From Mycolicibacterium elephantis DSM 44368 (GTDB taxonomy: Bacteria; Actinomycetota; Actinomycetes; Mycobacteriales; Mycobacteriaceae), in contig NZ_ATDN01000001.1 in NCBI RefSeq assembly GCF_004014805.1, positions 1 through 64,000 on the forward strand: a stretch of 64,000 nt of DNA. The letters run 5' to 3'. The notes beneath the pieces were generated by a model that saw only the letters and a list, made by a program, of their open reading frames with translations, was not told the origin of the DNA and did no database searches. The stretch's first letter is position 1, and each line of letters starts with the position of its first letter. Of this stretch, positions 8,591-17,821 are shown piece by piece. Both the position numbers and the translations under genes were made by a program.

Positions 8591-11500
8591 CCCAAAACGG
8601 AGCGGTCCTGACTCACGCCGGGTACGGAACGACCACCGAAGGCTTCGACGCGGAGTGGCAGGTCATCATCGTTGTCACAATCGACGGGCAGTTGATCGAC
8701 CGTTGCGAGCTATTCGATGCCGATGACCTCGACGCCGCGCTGGCTCGCTTCGATGAACTCAGTCGACCGGTACCGCGACTGGAGAATGCGGCCTGCCGCG
8801 TGGGTGACCGCTTGCTTGCCGCCTACGCAACACGCGACTGGGCCATAGTGGCGGACAAAGTCGCCGACAACTTTCACGGCGACGACCGCCGTCGGGTGGT
8901 GAACGCCGGCCTTCATGGCCGGGACGCCTTCGTTGAAGCTCTACGTGCGACCGTCGAACTCGGCGGCCCACAAGCGATATCAGACCCCGTCGCGATCCGA
9001 GAAGAACGCCTCGTCCTCACTCGTGTCCGATACGTGCTCGGTGATGACGATCCCGATGCGTTCCGCGTCGATCTTCTGCAGATCGTGGAAATCGACGCCG
9101 ACGACCGGATCGTAACGGTTGTCACGTTCGACCCGGACGACATCGACGCCGCGTTCGAGGAACTCGACGCGCGTTACCTCGCCGGCGAAGCGGCCCCCCA
9201 CGCCCGGACGTGGTCAGTGATCGTCAGCGCCTACACCGCCTTCAACCGGCGAGAGATCGCCGCGACGACACCAGAATGGGAAAACGTCGACCATCGTCGC
9301 GGAGCGGCCTTCGCCCCCGGCGAGATGGCGGCGTACCTCCAAGCCGCATGGGACGATTCGCCCGACACCAAGATCTACATAGCGGACGTACATCGACTCA
9401 GCGATGTCGGAGCGGTTGTCACACATGTCGCGCACGGGCTCTCGCGAGAAGGCTTCGACGCCGAGTGGCGCGACGTTCATCTTGTCAAAGTCGACGGTGA
9501 TACGGTCAGCCGCTGCGAACTCTTCGATGAGGCCGACATCGACGCCGCGCTCGCGACATTCGACGAACTCGAGCGTTCGGCATCCCTGCCGGAATACGCG
9601 GCACACCAGGTGTACGAGCGCTTCAGGGAATGTTTCGCGGCCCGCGACTGGGACGCCATGCGCCAGCTCTTCACTGACAACTTTCTCCTTGACGATCGGC
9701 GGCGGACCGTGAACGCCGGTGTACGCCACGGTCCGCACGCCGAGATCGAAGACTTGCAGGCGGCCGCCGAAGTCGGGTTCACCGACATGGCCATGGCCAC
9801 GATTGCGACCCGCGGTCCACGCCTGGCCCTCGCGCGCGTCCATTGGTCGCGCCAGGACGACCACTCCGAGGCGTTTCACAACGAGTGGCTGGGCGTTTTG
9901 GAGATCGATACAGACGAGAGACTCCACGCGCTCGTCATGTTCGATCTCACCGACATCGAGGCAGCCGTTGCTGAACTCGACGCACGTTACCTCGCCGGCG
10001 AAGCCGCCGCGCACGCCCGGACGTGGTCGGTGATCGCGGATGCCTACGCCGCATTCAACAGGCACGAGCTGCCCGCAACCACACCTGACTGGGTGAATAT
10101 CGATCACCGGCGGATGACCTCAATCGCGCCGGGTGAACTGTTCGCATATGTCCAAACCTCGTGGGAGCTCGCACCGAACATCTCCAATCACATTGAAGTT
10201 GTGCACCGACTGAACGATCAGGGAGCAGTCCTTACGCGAGTCGCAACGGGAACGTCTCAGGGCGGCTTCAACGCCGAGTGGCGCCTCATTTGTCTTGTCA
10301 TGTTCGACGGCGAGTTGCTCAGTCGGGTGGAGCTGTTCGATGAGACAGACCTGGACGCGGCGCTCGCGAGATTCGACGAGCTCACCAGAAGGGCATCGCA
10401 GCTCGAGAACAAAGCGATCCACAGCCGGCTCTTGGTCGCCGCCGCGTTGAACCGCCGCGACTTCGATGGGGTGATCGCACTCGGCACGGCTGACGGACAC
10501 TATGAGGATCGGCGTAAGGGTCTGCGTCACGAGGCTCGGGGAACCGAATTGCACAGGGTGACATACGGGTTGAACAAGGTTCCGGCAGGCTGGATACTCG
10601 AGGTCGTCCCCCTTGCGACAAGAGGATCGCGCTTAGCGCTGACCCGCGACATTTTCCGCGATACCACGGAGCCCGACCAGCCGATCACGGCCGAGCATCT
10701 GACGCTCACCGAAGTTGATGACGGCGGCTTGGTCAGCCGTTCGCTGCTTTTCGATGCCGATGACGTCGACGCGGCATTCGCCGAACTCGAGATCCGCTAC
10801 CTCGCAGGCGAAGCGGGGGAGTATGCGTCGACATGGTCGGTGATCGTGAGCTCATTCAACGCGGTCACCAACCGTGAGCTACCCCGAGTGACCCAGGACT
10901 GGGTGAACATCGATCACCGGCATGGAAGCGCATTCGCGCCAGGGGATCTGATCGCTTTCCTCGGCGCATCGTGGGACGACACCTCCGACATCTGCATCTA
11001 CATCGAAGCCGTGCACCGCCTCACCGAGGCCGGGGCGGTGATGACCCACGTAACGCGGGGTACCTCACGCATAGGTTTCGAGGCGGAATGGCGGGATGTC
11101 AGCCTGCAGACGGTCGACGACGGAATGATCAGCCGCTGCGAACTCTTCGACGTCGCCGACATCGACACAGCGCTCGTGCGACTCGATGAACTCAGCCGGC
11201 GCACGACGCCGCTCGTGAACGCCGCCACGCTCGCCTGGACACGGATCGTCGAGGCAACCAACCGCCGCGACGTCGACGGCTTCCTTGCGGTCGCGGCCGC
11301 CGACAACCGTTACGAGGATCGGCGAAAAGGTCTACGTGACGAAGGAACAGCTCAGCCGGAAGTGGTGCGCGCGCTGTTCGAGATCACGAAGGGAATGCGG
11401 CTGGAAACCGCGCCGCTTGCCATAAGGGGAGCTCGGCTCTCACTGACCCGAGACACATACCGCGATGCCACGGCAACGGATCAACCGATTACCGGCGAGC

Positions 11501-12807
11501 ACCTCACGCTGACTGAAGTTGACGATGACAACCTCGTGCGTACCTCGATACGTTTCGATCCTGACGACATCGACGCGGCCGTCAGGGAACTCGACGCGCG
11601 TTACGTGGCGGGCGAGGCGGCCGCCTATTCGGACACCTGGTCAAAAGTCACTGACGCTTACGCCGCACTCAACCGGCACGAACTACCCCTCACCACACCG
11701 GATTGGGTCAATCTCGATCACCGCGGTGCGACGGCATTCGCATCCGGTGACCTGGGCCCATACATCCGTGCCGGGTGGGATCTCGGCGAGGAGTTCAAAG
11801 TCGACATCGAGGCCGTCCATCGCCTGACCCACCTCGGGGCCGTTGTCACCACGGCGGCTCGGGGGATCTCGGGAACCGGGTTCGACGCAGAGTGGCGGCA
11901 GGTGGTCCTGCTGACTTTCGAAGGTAGCCGCATCAACCGACTCGAGGTGTTCGAAGAGCCAGACATCGACGCCGCGCTGGCACGGTTAAATGAGCTCAGT
12001 CGGCCCTCGGAACCAGCGGGCAACGCTGCCAGCAAGATGTTCGAGCGGATCTGGATGCACTGCGCCGCACGCGAGTGGGACGCGATGGCAGAGTTACTCG
12101 CCGTTGACATATTCGCCGACGACCGCCGGCGTGTCATCAATGACGGGTTCCGACGGGGTAGGGAAGCCTTCGTCGCGAATATGCGTGCGGTTGTCGACAT
12201 CGGGACGGGTGACATCACATCGGCGGCGGCCGCTACACGTGGGCAGCGCCTCGCCGTCAACCGTGTACGCGCCCAACGGTTTCACACCGAGGTACTCCAA
12301 CTCGTCGAGCTGGACGCAGACCAGCGCATCGTGACATCCACTGTCGTTTTCGATGTCGACGACACCGACAGCGCCTTCGCAGAACTCGACGCGCGCTATG
12401 TCGCCGGCGAAGCGGCGGAGCACGCCCGGACGTGGTCGGCGGTCGCAGGATCAATCACGGCCGTGAACAGTCATCGGCTACCCGACGTGACGCCCGACTG
12501 GGTGAGCATTGACCACCGGCGGGGCGCGATCGCGTTCGCACCCGGCGACCTGCAGACGTACCTCCGAACACTCTTGGATGACTCACCGCAGTTCAGGGTC
12601 CACATCACGGCCGTGCACCGCCTGAACGGCAGGGGAGCTGTCGTCACCTACACCGGATGCGCAACCTCGACACACGGCTTTGAAGTCGAGTGGCGAGAGA
12701 TCGCCTTGTCGACCGTCGACGGTGACCGGATCAGTCGATGCGAACTATTCGACGAGATCGATCTCGAATCGGCCCTGGCACAATTCGACGAACTCGACGA
12801 GACGGCC
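6785..12807 (+). repeat. Coding tandem array of NTF2-like modules, period about 810 bases
   Basis: Starts of the A halves, recognised by LxN/ENxAxRV-type openings, fall near 6785, 7220, 7970, 8779, 9589, 10402, 11212 and 12016. Spacings are 435, 750, 809, 810, 813, 810 and 804 bases, and 795 to the stop. The first copy lacks a B half and the second has a shortened B half. Total: about eight A and seven B modules. Divergence between copies is high, so the array is old. Confidence 0.85.
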
Positions 12808-12810
12808 TGA
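8515..12810 (+). CDS. Continuation of the giant regulator: tandem NTF2/SnoaL-like domains
   Basis: An open frame of 1431 residues from an internal ATG. Repeat homology in this frame begins earlier, at 8377, directly at the break, so this is the 3' part of the preceding gene rather than an independent gene. It contains five and a half copies of a unit of about 270 residues. Each unit has an A half (for example ENAACRVGDRLLAAYATRDW, then DDRRR and DDIDAAFEELDARYLAGEAA) and a B half (ARTWSVI, FNRRE, DHRRGAAFAPG, AVHRL, GFDAEWR, FDEADIDAALARFDELSR). Both halves look like separate NTF2/SnoaL folds. There is no signal peptide, membrane segment or stop over 4.3 kb, which argues that the break is recent, is a sequence error, or is tolerated. 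No ribosome binding site supports starting at 8515. Confidence 0.8.
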   Translation: MATYLRDSWAAMSHGRMYIKRVHRMTQNGAVLTHAGYGTTTEGFDAEWQVIIVVTIDGQLIDRCELFDADDLDAALARFDELSRPVPRLENAACRVGDRLLAAYATRDWAIVADKVADNFHGDDRRRVVNAGLHGRDAFVEALRATVELGGPQAISDPVAIREERLVLTRVRYVLGDDDPDAFRVDLLQIVEIDADDRIVTVVTFDPDDIDAAFEELDARYLAGEAAPHARTWSVIVSAYTAFNRREIAATTPEWENVDHRRGAAFAPGEMAAYLQAAWDDSPDTKIYIADVHRLSDVGAVVTHVAHGLSREGFDAEWRDVHLVKVDGDTVSRCELFDEADIDAALATFDELERSASLPEYAAHQVYERFRECFAARDWDAMRQLFTDNFLLDDRRRTVNAGVRHGPHAEIEDLQAAAEVGFTDMAMATIATRGPRLALARVHWSRQDDHSEAFHNEWLGVLEIDTDERLHALVMFDLTDIEAAVAELDARYLAGEAAAHARTWSVIADAYAAFNRHELPATTPDWVNIDHRRMTSIAPGELFAYVQTSWELAPNISNHIEVVHRLNDQGAVLTRVATGTSQGGFNAEWRLICLVMFDGELLSRVELFDETDLDAALARFDELTRRASQLENKAIHSRLLVAAALNRRDFDGVIALGTADGHYEDRRKGLRHEARGTELHRVTYGLNKVPAGWILEVVPLATRGSRLALTRDIFRDTTEPDQPITAEHLTLTEVDDGGLVSRSLLFDADDVDAAFAELEIRYLAGEAGEYASTWSVIVSSFNAVTNRELPRVTQDWVNIDHRHGSAFAPGDLIAFLGASWDDTSDICIYIEAVHRLTEAGAVMTHVTRGTSRIGFEAEWRDVSLQTVDDGMISRCELFDVADIDTALVRLDELSRRTTPLVNAATLAWTRIVEATNRRDVDGFLAVAAADNRYEDRRKGLRDEGTAQPEVVRALFEITKGMRLETAPLAIRGARLSLTRDTYRDATATDQPITGEHLTLTEVDDDNLVRTSIRFDPDDIDAAVRELDARYVAGEAAAYSDTWSKVTDAYAALNRHELPLTTPDWVNLDHRGATAFASGDLGPYIRAGWDLGEEFKVDIEAVHRLTHLGAVVTTAARGISGTGFDAEWRQVVLLTFEGSRINRLEVFEEPDIDAALARLNELSRPSEPAGNAASKMFERIWMHCAAREWDAMAELLAVDIFADDRRRVINDGFRRGREAFVANMRAVVDIGTGDITSAAAATRGQRLAVNRVRAQRFHTEVLQLVELDADQRIVTSTVVFDVDDTDSAFAELDARYVAGEAAEHARTWSAVAGSITAVNSHRLPDVTPDWVSIDHRRGAIAFAPGDLQTYLRTLLDDSPQFRVHITAVHRLNGRGAVVTYTGCATSTHGFEVEWREIALSTVDGDRISRCELFDEIDLESALAQFDELDETA

Positions 12811-12814
12811 ACCA

Positions 12815-12867
12815 TTGACATGCAGCCGCCCGGCTGCCTATAGTCACACATGCAGCCAAATGGCTGC
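12815..12867 (+). promoter_or_regulatory. Promoter with twin ArsR-type operators
   Basis: TTGACA (12815-12820) and TATAGT (12839-12844) form a near-consensus promoter with an 18-bp spacer. Two palindromes share arms GCAGCC/GGCTGC: GCAGCCGCCCGGCTGC at 12822-12837 fills the spacer, and GCAGCCAAATGGCTGC at 12852-12867 covers the expected transcription start. Their centres are exactly 30 bp apart, about three helical turns. This fits negative autoregulation by the ArsR-type product encoded at 12889; regulator binding is inferred. Confidence 0.75.
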
Positions 12868-12888
12868 GTAAAGCAGGTGATGACATCG

Positions 12889-13665
12889 ATGGATGAGGTG
12901 TTCCGGGCGCTCGCCGACCCCAGCAGGCGCCTGCTGCTCGACAACCTGAACGTCCGCAATGGGCAGACCTTGCGCGAGTTGTGCGCGGGGCTGTCGATGG
13001 CGCGGCAGTCGGTCAGCAAGCACCTGGCGGTGCTCGAAGCCGCCAACCTCATCACGGTCGTGTGGCGGGGCCGCGAGAAGCTGCACTACCTCAACGCCGA
13101 GCCGATCAACGCCATCGCCGACCGCTGGATCAAGCAATACGACCGCGCGCGGGTACACGCCCTTGCAGACCTCAAAACGGCATTGGAGACCGAACAGATG
13201 AGCAGCGCCGAATTCGTCTACACCACCTACATCCGGACCACTCCCGAGCGGCTGTGGCAGGCGATCACCGACCCCACCTTCTCGACCCGGTACATGGGAC
13301 ACGCCATGGTCTCCGATTGGCGGAAGGGCTCAACCTACGTCTGGATAACCGACCCCGCCGGACTGGAGATCGCGCACCCCGATCAGGTCATCCTGGAGTC
13401 GGACCCGCATCGCAGGCTGGTCTTCACCTTCCACACGTTTGGACCCGAACTGACCGCGGTGGGCCTGGACGAAGAGACCATCGAAAAGGCGGCGGCCGAA
13501 AAGCGGTCCCGGGTGTCGTTCGACATCGAACCGGTCGAGAACGGCATGGTCAAGCTGACCGTCATCCACGACGACTTCCCGCCGGAAAGCACTGTCCGCG
13601 AACTCATCTCCGGGGGTTGGCCGTGGAAGCTGTCCAACCTGAAGACGGCACTCGAAGCCTCATAG
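12889..13665 (+). CDS. ArsR-family regulator fused to SRPBCC (AHSA1-like) domain
   Basis: A 258-residue fusion. Residues 1 to about 95 are an ArsR winged helix (DEVFRALADPSRRLLLDNL, SMARQSVSKHLAVLEAANLI, GREKLHYLN). Residues from about 105 are an SRPBCC/activator-of-Hsp90-like ligand-binding domain (VYTTYIRTTPERLWQAITDP, GGWPWKLSNLKTALE). ATG 12889 is preferred because AGGTGA lies 8 bases upstream and the family N-terminus starts there; an in-frame ATG at 12880 is possible. No metal-binding Cys cluster is visible in the HTH part, so a small-molecule ligand in the SRPBCC pocket is more likely than metal sensing. It is 27 bases ahead of the DUF899 gene, a common pairing. Confidence 0.88.
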   Translation: MDEVFRALADPSRRLLLDNLNVRNGQTLRELCAGLSMARQSVSKHLAVLEAANLITVVWRGREKLHYLNAEPINAIADRWIKQYDRARVHALADLKTALETEQMSSAEFVYTTYIRTTPERLWQAITDPTFSTRYMGHAMVSDWRKGSTYVWITDPAGLEIAHPDQVILESDPHRRLVFTFHTFGPELTAVGLDEETIEKAAAEKRSRVSFDIEPVENGMVKLTVIHDDFPPESTVRELISGGWPWKLSNLKTALEAS

Positions 13666-13692
13666 CACCGAAGAAGGAAAGGAGACAGCGCG

Positions 13693-14367
13693 ATGAAAGC
13701 ACCAGCGATCGTGTCCGCGCAGGAGTGGGAGCACGCTGTGGAGGAGATGCTCGTCGAAGAGAAAAAGGTTCAGCGGGCCCGTGATGCACTGGCCGCGCAG
13801 CGGCGCCGGATGCCCTGGACGCCGGTGGACAAGGAGTACACATTCGACGGCCCGGACGGCAAGGTGAGCCTGCTCGACCTGTTCGGCGGTCGGCGCCAAC
13901 TGATCGTCTACCGCGCGTTCATCGAACCCGGCACCGGCGACTGGCCCGAGCACGGCTGCGTGGGTTGCTCGTTGATGGCCGACCATGTGCCGAACCTCGC
14001 TCACCTCAACGCGCGGGACACCTCGTTCGTGTATGTCTCCCGCGCATCGCAGGCCGACCTCGAGCGGATGAAGTCCAAGATGGGTTGGCGCCACCCGTGG
14101 TTCACGATCACCGACGACTTCGACAAGGATTTCGGGTGCGACGAGTACCACGCCACCAACGCGTTCATCCGCGACGACGACGGCCGCGTGTTCCGCACCT
14201 ACCGCATCGACGGCCGCGGCGACGAGGTCTTCGTCAACACCTGGAACCTTCTCGACATGACTGCGCTCGGGCGACAGGAGACCTGGGAGGACTCGCCCGA
14301 GGGTTATCCGCAGACCGCGCCCTATGAGTGGTGGATCTGGCACGACACCGGAACCGGTGAGTCGTAG
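13693..14367 (+). CDS. DUF899 family protein (thioredoxin-like fold)
   Basis: A 224-residue protein with the DUF899 hallmarks: MPWTPVDKEYTFDGPDGKVS, LIVYRAFIEPG, CVGCSLMADHVPNLAHLNARD and a C-terminus rich in Trp (YEWWIWHD). The family has a thioredoxin-like fold and a CxxC here (HGCVGCS), but its reaction is not established. A strong AAGGAG ribosome binding site precedes the ATG. It lies directly behind the ArsR-SRPBCC gene and is probably controlled by the twin operator. Confidence 0.87.
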   Translation: MKAPAIVSAQEWEHAVEEMLVEEKKVQRARDALAAQRRRMPWTPVDKEYTFDGPDGKVSLLDLFGGRRQLIVYRAFIEPGTGDWPEHGCVGCSLMADHVPNLAHLNARDTSFVYVSRASQADLERMKSKMGWRHPWFTITDDFDKDFGCDEYHATNAFIRDDDGRVFRTYRIDGRGDEVFVNTWNLLDMTALGRQETWEDSPEGYPQTAPYEWWIWHDTGTGES

Positions 14368-14455
14368 GCCGGCGCCTTGTCGACAGCAGCGAATTCCACG
14401 CCAGGGTCGTGATCACTCGAAAATCACAGCCCTAGTGCAGAATTCGCGAGACCCG

Positions 14456-15115
14456 CTACGACGGCACGCTGGCCAGCGCCTGCGCGACGCACTCCGCCCA
14501 GCGTGTGGCGTCAACTGTTTCGAACGCCGTGTCGCCGCCGAACGCACTGGAGATCACGACGTCCGGCTCGAGCGTCCCGAGTAGTTCGACACTCCGTCGG
14601 AGCTCCCCGGCGTCACCGCGACCGGGCACCAGGAACGTCGACCACGTGCCCTCCTTGGTGGGAAACATGGTGTCGCCGGTGAACAGATATTTCGCCCCGT
14701 CCACTCCGGTCACCAGGTAGCAGGTGCTGCCCGGCGAATGTCCCGGTGTGGGAAGCACTTCCACACCGTTCTCATCGACATGGCGCTCATCGCCCAACGG
14801 CACGTCGACGTGACCGTGCGGCGAGATCACCGCCAGCTCGGCCGCGGGCGCATGTAGCCGACGGCCGAACCGCTCGGCGATCCGCGCCAGGTTTGGGCCG
14901 GCCTCGTCTTGATGCGAGAGATACTGCGCGCTCACCCCGCCCAGCGCGTCGATCGCCTCGAAGTCTGCTTCGCTGGCGGGGTTGTAGAACAGCACGTTGC
15001 CCGTCGGCCCCCGCCACACATAAGCATGCGTGGTCAAACCGGGGAACGGCGAGTCCATTCGGGTCTGGAAGAGGTCGTCGCGAATCTGGGTCAGTGTGTG
15101 TGTCGAAGTAGCCAT
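14456..15115 (-). CDS. MBL-fold (metallo-beta-lactamase-like) hydrolase
   Basis: A 219-residue protein starting at MATSTHTL; an in-frame ATG 21 bases upstream is possible but adds nothing recognisable. Motifs include a core LSHQDEAG where HxHxDH is expected, then GHVDVPLGD, PTPGHSPGSTCYLV and FTGDTMFP. The first metal-binding block is degenerate (S-H-Q-D-E-A), so metal loading may differ from that of classical members or activity may be altered. Substrate unknown. It sits 46 bases upstream of the alpha/beta hydrolase start region, on the same strand. Confidence 0.82.
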   Translation of the reverse strand: MATSTHTLTQIRDDLFQTRMDSPFPGLTTHAYVWRGPTGNVLFYNPASEADFEAIDALGGVSAQYLSHQDEAGPNLARIAERFGRRLHAPAAELAVISPHGHVDVPLGDERHVDENGVEVLPTPGHSPGSTCYLVTGVDGAKYLFTGDTMFPTKEGTWSTFLVPGRGDAGELRRSVELLGTLEPDVVISSAFGGDTAFETVDATRWAECVAQALASVPS

Positions 15116-15160
15116 GACCCCACTCTGCGTCCTCAACCATTGTTGAGGTCAAGGGTCAGA

Positions 15161-15829
15161 TCACGAAGCGGCGGCGGCGATTCGGGCAGCCACATCGGTC
15201 GCGACCTCCAGCGCCTGCTGGTCTTCGGCGGGGATGTAGCGATCGGCGAGCGGGTCGTGCGCCGCACCGGCGATCGCCGCGTGGTCGGTGTCGAGTTCCA
15301 CCAGCTCGACGGGCCACTCGTTCGCGCGCAGCACCTCGGCGAAGTCCCGGCTGATCGTCACCGGAACGACATGGTCGCCGACCCCGTGCAGAAGCGTGAA
15401 CGGCGAAGGCGTCAGCCCCGTGAGGTCGGTGGGCAGTGCTTCACCGGAAATCGGGTCGGCCACGACGAACGCGCCGGCCAGGCACACGGTGTGGGCGAAC
15501 CGGACGCCGAGCTGGTCGGCGTGCAGCGTCGCGCCCGCTGCCGCCAGCCCGCCCAGCGACCATCCGACGAGCACCAGCGCATCCGGATCGGCGCTGCGTG
15601 ACCGCGCGAACTCGAGCGACCGCAGCAGATCGGCGCGGCCTCGGTCATCGGCGTTCGAATTCCAGTCGGGCACCACCACCGCGAAGCCGTGACCGGTCAG
15701 CCGTTCCGCCAGCGGACCCATCGTCGAGCGGGCGTCGGTCTGGGCACCGTGCCACATCAGGGCCGTTCGTGGTGCGTCTTCGCCCCAGAGGTCGGCGAGT
15801 CGGCCCGGGGCGTATTCGGCAGTGTTCAT
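15161..15829 (-). CDS. Alpha/beta hydrolase (dienelactone-hydrolase-like)
   Basis: A 222-residue protein. The start at 15829 (MNTAEYAPGRLADLWG) is chosen because upstream sequence in frame is Arg/Pro-rich and antisense to the next gene. The nucleophile elbow is GWSLGG, the acid/His region is GVGDHVVPV and LDTDHAAIAG. Strand order and the WHG oxyanion motif (ALMWHGAQ) fit a small esterase of the dienelactone hydrolase type. No signal peptide. Confidence 0.83.
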   Translation of the reverse strand: MNTAEYAPGRLADLWGEDAPRTALMWHGAQTDARSTMGPLAERLTGHGFAVVVPDWNSNADDRGRADLLRSLEFARSRSADPDALVLVGWSLGGLAAAGATLHADQLGVRFAHTVCLAGAFVVADPISGEALPTDLTGLTPSPFTLLHGVGDHVVPVTISRDFAEVLRANEWPVELVELDTDHAAIAGAAHDPLADRYIPAEDQQALEVATDVAARIAAAAS

Positions 15830-15860
15830 GGGCACAGGCATTCCCCGCCGACGCGGATAA

Positions 15861-17075
15861 CTAACGAACGAGCACGCGACGCACCAGGGCGTCCCGGGTA
15901 CTTGCGAGCAGATACCTCGCCATCGCGGCCTCCACGCTGCGACCGGGCTTGGGTGTGCGACCCCGGCTGATGCGGCGGATCTGCTCGGTGTACCAGATGG
16001 TTTCGGCGGCTCCGGCCAACCTGGGGATACGACCGCGGCGCGGTACGGCGCTGCTGACCGTCTTGTCGGAGGCCAAAAGTCGCTGCGCGATATCGGGTTC
16101 CAGCACCAGCGGTCTGGCCACCCCACAGACGTCGATGGCACCCGACTGCAGCGCCGCCTGCATACCCGCAGCGCTTCGCAGGCCGCCGGTGAGCATCAGC
16201 GGCATCCGGGCGCGGGCACGGACCCGCTCGGCGTAGTCGAGAAAGTAGGCTTCGCGTGCGCGCGTCGATTCGCCCGCACCGGTCATCATCGCCGTCGACT
16301 CGAATGTGCCGCCCGATATCTCGAGCAGGTCGACACCGGCATCGCCGAGGCTGTCCACAACGGCCATCGACTCGTCTTCGTCGAAGCCGCCGCGCTGGAA
16401 GTCCGAGCTGTTGAGCTTGACCGCCACCGGCACCTTCGGTCCGACCGCACCACGGACCGCATCGATGACGGCCAGCAGGAAGCGCCTGCGCCGTTCGGGG
16501 TCGCCACCCCATGCGTCGTCGCGCTGGTTGGTGAGGGGCGACAGGAACTGCGAGATCAGGTAGCCGTGGGCCGCATGGATCTGCACGCCGTCGAATCCGG
16601 CGCGCACCGCGATCTCCGCGCTGCGTGCGAAACGCTGTATCAGCTCCTCGATTTCAGATGCGGCCAACGTTCGTGGCGGGGCGAACCCGCCGCGCAGCGT
16701 CGTCATCTCCTGCGCGGACGGCGCCACCGGGCGCCCGGACAGTGTGCGCGGAATCTGGCGGCCCGCATGGTTGAGCTGCATCCAGCAGTGCGCCCCGTCA
16801 GCCCGCGCGGCGGTTGCCCAGGTCCGTAACATCTCGATGTCGCGCTCGTCCTCGAGCACGACCTGACGCGGCTCGGAGACCGCGCTTCGGTCGACGATCA
16901 CGTTCCCGGTGACGATCAGCCCGCATCCGCTGCGCGCCCAGGTGTCATACAGCCGCACGTGCGCAGGCGTGGGCCGACCTGTGACGGTGGCCAGTTGTTC
17001 GCTCATCGCCGCCTTCGCGATGCGGTTGGGCAGCATTGCACCGCAGGGCAATTCGAGTGGCTTTGCGAGCGTCAT
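15861..17075 (-). CDS. NADH:flavin oxidoreductase of the old yellow enzyme family
   Basis: A 404-residue FMN-binding TIM barrel. Diagnostic blocks are NRIAKAAMSE, GLIVTGNVIVD, MQLNHAGRQ, FDGVQIHAAHGYLISQFLSP, NQRDDAWGG and LTGGLRSAAGMQAAL. The HxxH pair in QIHAAHGY binds substrate in this family. The C-terminal 50 residues are basic and lack the iron-sulfur and second flavin domains of 2,4-dienoyl-CoA reductase, so this is the short form. The ATG at 17075 overlaps the stop of the upstream amidotransferase gene (ATGA), indicating translational coupling. Confidence 0.88.
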   Translation of the reverse strand: MTLAKPLELPCGAMLPNRIAKAAMSEQLATVTGRPTPAHVRLYDTWARSGCGLIVTGNVIVDRSAVSEPRQVVLEDERDIEMLRTWATAARADGAHCWMQLNHAGRQIPRTLSGRPVAPSAQEMTTLRGGFAPPRTLAASEIEELIQRFARSAEIAVRAGFDGVQIHAAHGYLISQFLSPLTNQRDDAWGGDPERRRRFLLAVIDAVRGAVGPKVPVAVKLNSSDFQRGGFDEDESMAVVDSLGDAGVDLLEISGGTFESTAMMTGAGESTRAREAYFLDYAERVRARARMPLMLTGGLRSAAGMQAALQSGAIDVCGVARPLVLEPDIAQRLLASDKTVSSAVPRRGRIPRLAGAAETIWYTEQIRRISRGRTPKPGRSVEAAMARYLLASTRDALVRRVLVR

Positions 17076-17821
17076 GCCGGTCGAGTGTACCTCTCGACGA
17101 ACCGTCGCAGGATCGTCTGAGGATGCCGCACATCCCATTGCCGCGCAGCTTTTTTCAATTCCTCTGCGGATTCCGGTGCGAAGTAGCCGTGGTTCTTGTA
17201 GACGGTGATGCGGGTGTGGATGCCGTGGATGTCGAGTTCGGGATGAAACTGTGTGGCGTAGACGTTCTCGCCGACGCGGAATGCCTGCACGGGACAGTCC
17301 GGCGAGGACGCCAGACACGGCACGCCCGGCGGGAGATCGGTGGCCGCCTCTTTGTGCCCGCCGTACGCGTCGAAGGCATCGGGCAGATCGGCGAACAACG
17401 GGTCGTCGCGGCCGGCCGCGGTGACGCTGACGCGCACCCCGCCGACCGGTTCGGTATACGTCCGGTCGACGGTTGCCCCGATCACGGTGCCGAGCGTGCC
17501 GACACCGTAACAACATCCGAGAAACGGAAAGTCCTGTTCGACCATGCGCTCGATCAGCGCCAGCAACTCCGACTCAGCGCGTCGCTGCTCGGGGAATTTG
17601 GTGTCGGCCGGGTCGCTGATGTTGTACGGCCCGCCACCCAGGATGACGCCGGACCAGTCGGCGAGGTCGACCGGTCCCATCGGGCGGTGAGTCAACCGGA
17701 TTCGACGCAGGCTGGTGGTGTCCAGGCCGCCGAACCGCATCATCGCGAGGTATTCGTCGTCGGCGGCTTCGTCTTCACCGCGGACGGACAGCAACAGAAA
17801 AGGACGCTGTCCAGAACGCAC
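17072..17821 (-). CDS. Class I glutamine amidotransferase-like protein
   Basis: A 249-residue protein with the GATase1 triad: Cys in FLGCCYGVG, His and Glu in ATQFHPELD. The LGGGPYNISDP block forms the oxyanion region. Free-standing members of this type are often annotated GMP-synthase-like; no synthetase domain is adjacent. GTG 17821 is preferred over GTG 17860 because the latter lies beyond the hairpin that appears to end katG transcription. It shares a 4-base overlap with the old-yellow-enzyme gene downstream. Confidence 0.85.
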   Translation of the reverse strand: MRSGQRPFLLLSVRGEDEAADDEYLAMMRFGGLDTTSLRRIRLTHRPMGPVDLADWSGVILGGGPYNISDPADTKFPEQRRAESELLALIERMVEQDFPFLGCCYGVGTLGTVIGATVDRTYTEPVGGVRVSVTAAGRDDPLFADLPDAFDAYGGHKEAATDLPPGVPCLASSPDCPVQAFRVGENVYATQFHPELDIHGIHTRITVYKNHGYFAPESAEELKKAARQWDVRHPQTILRRFVERYTRPA

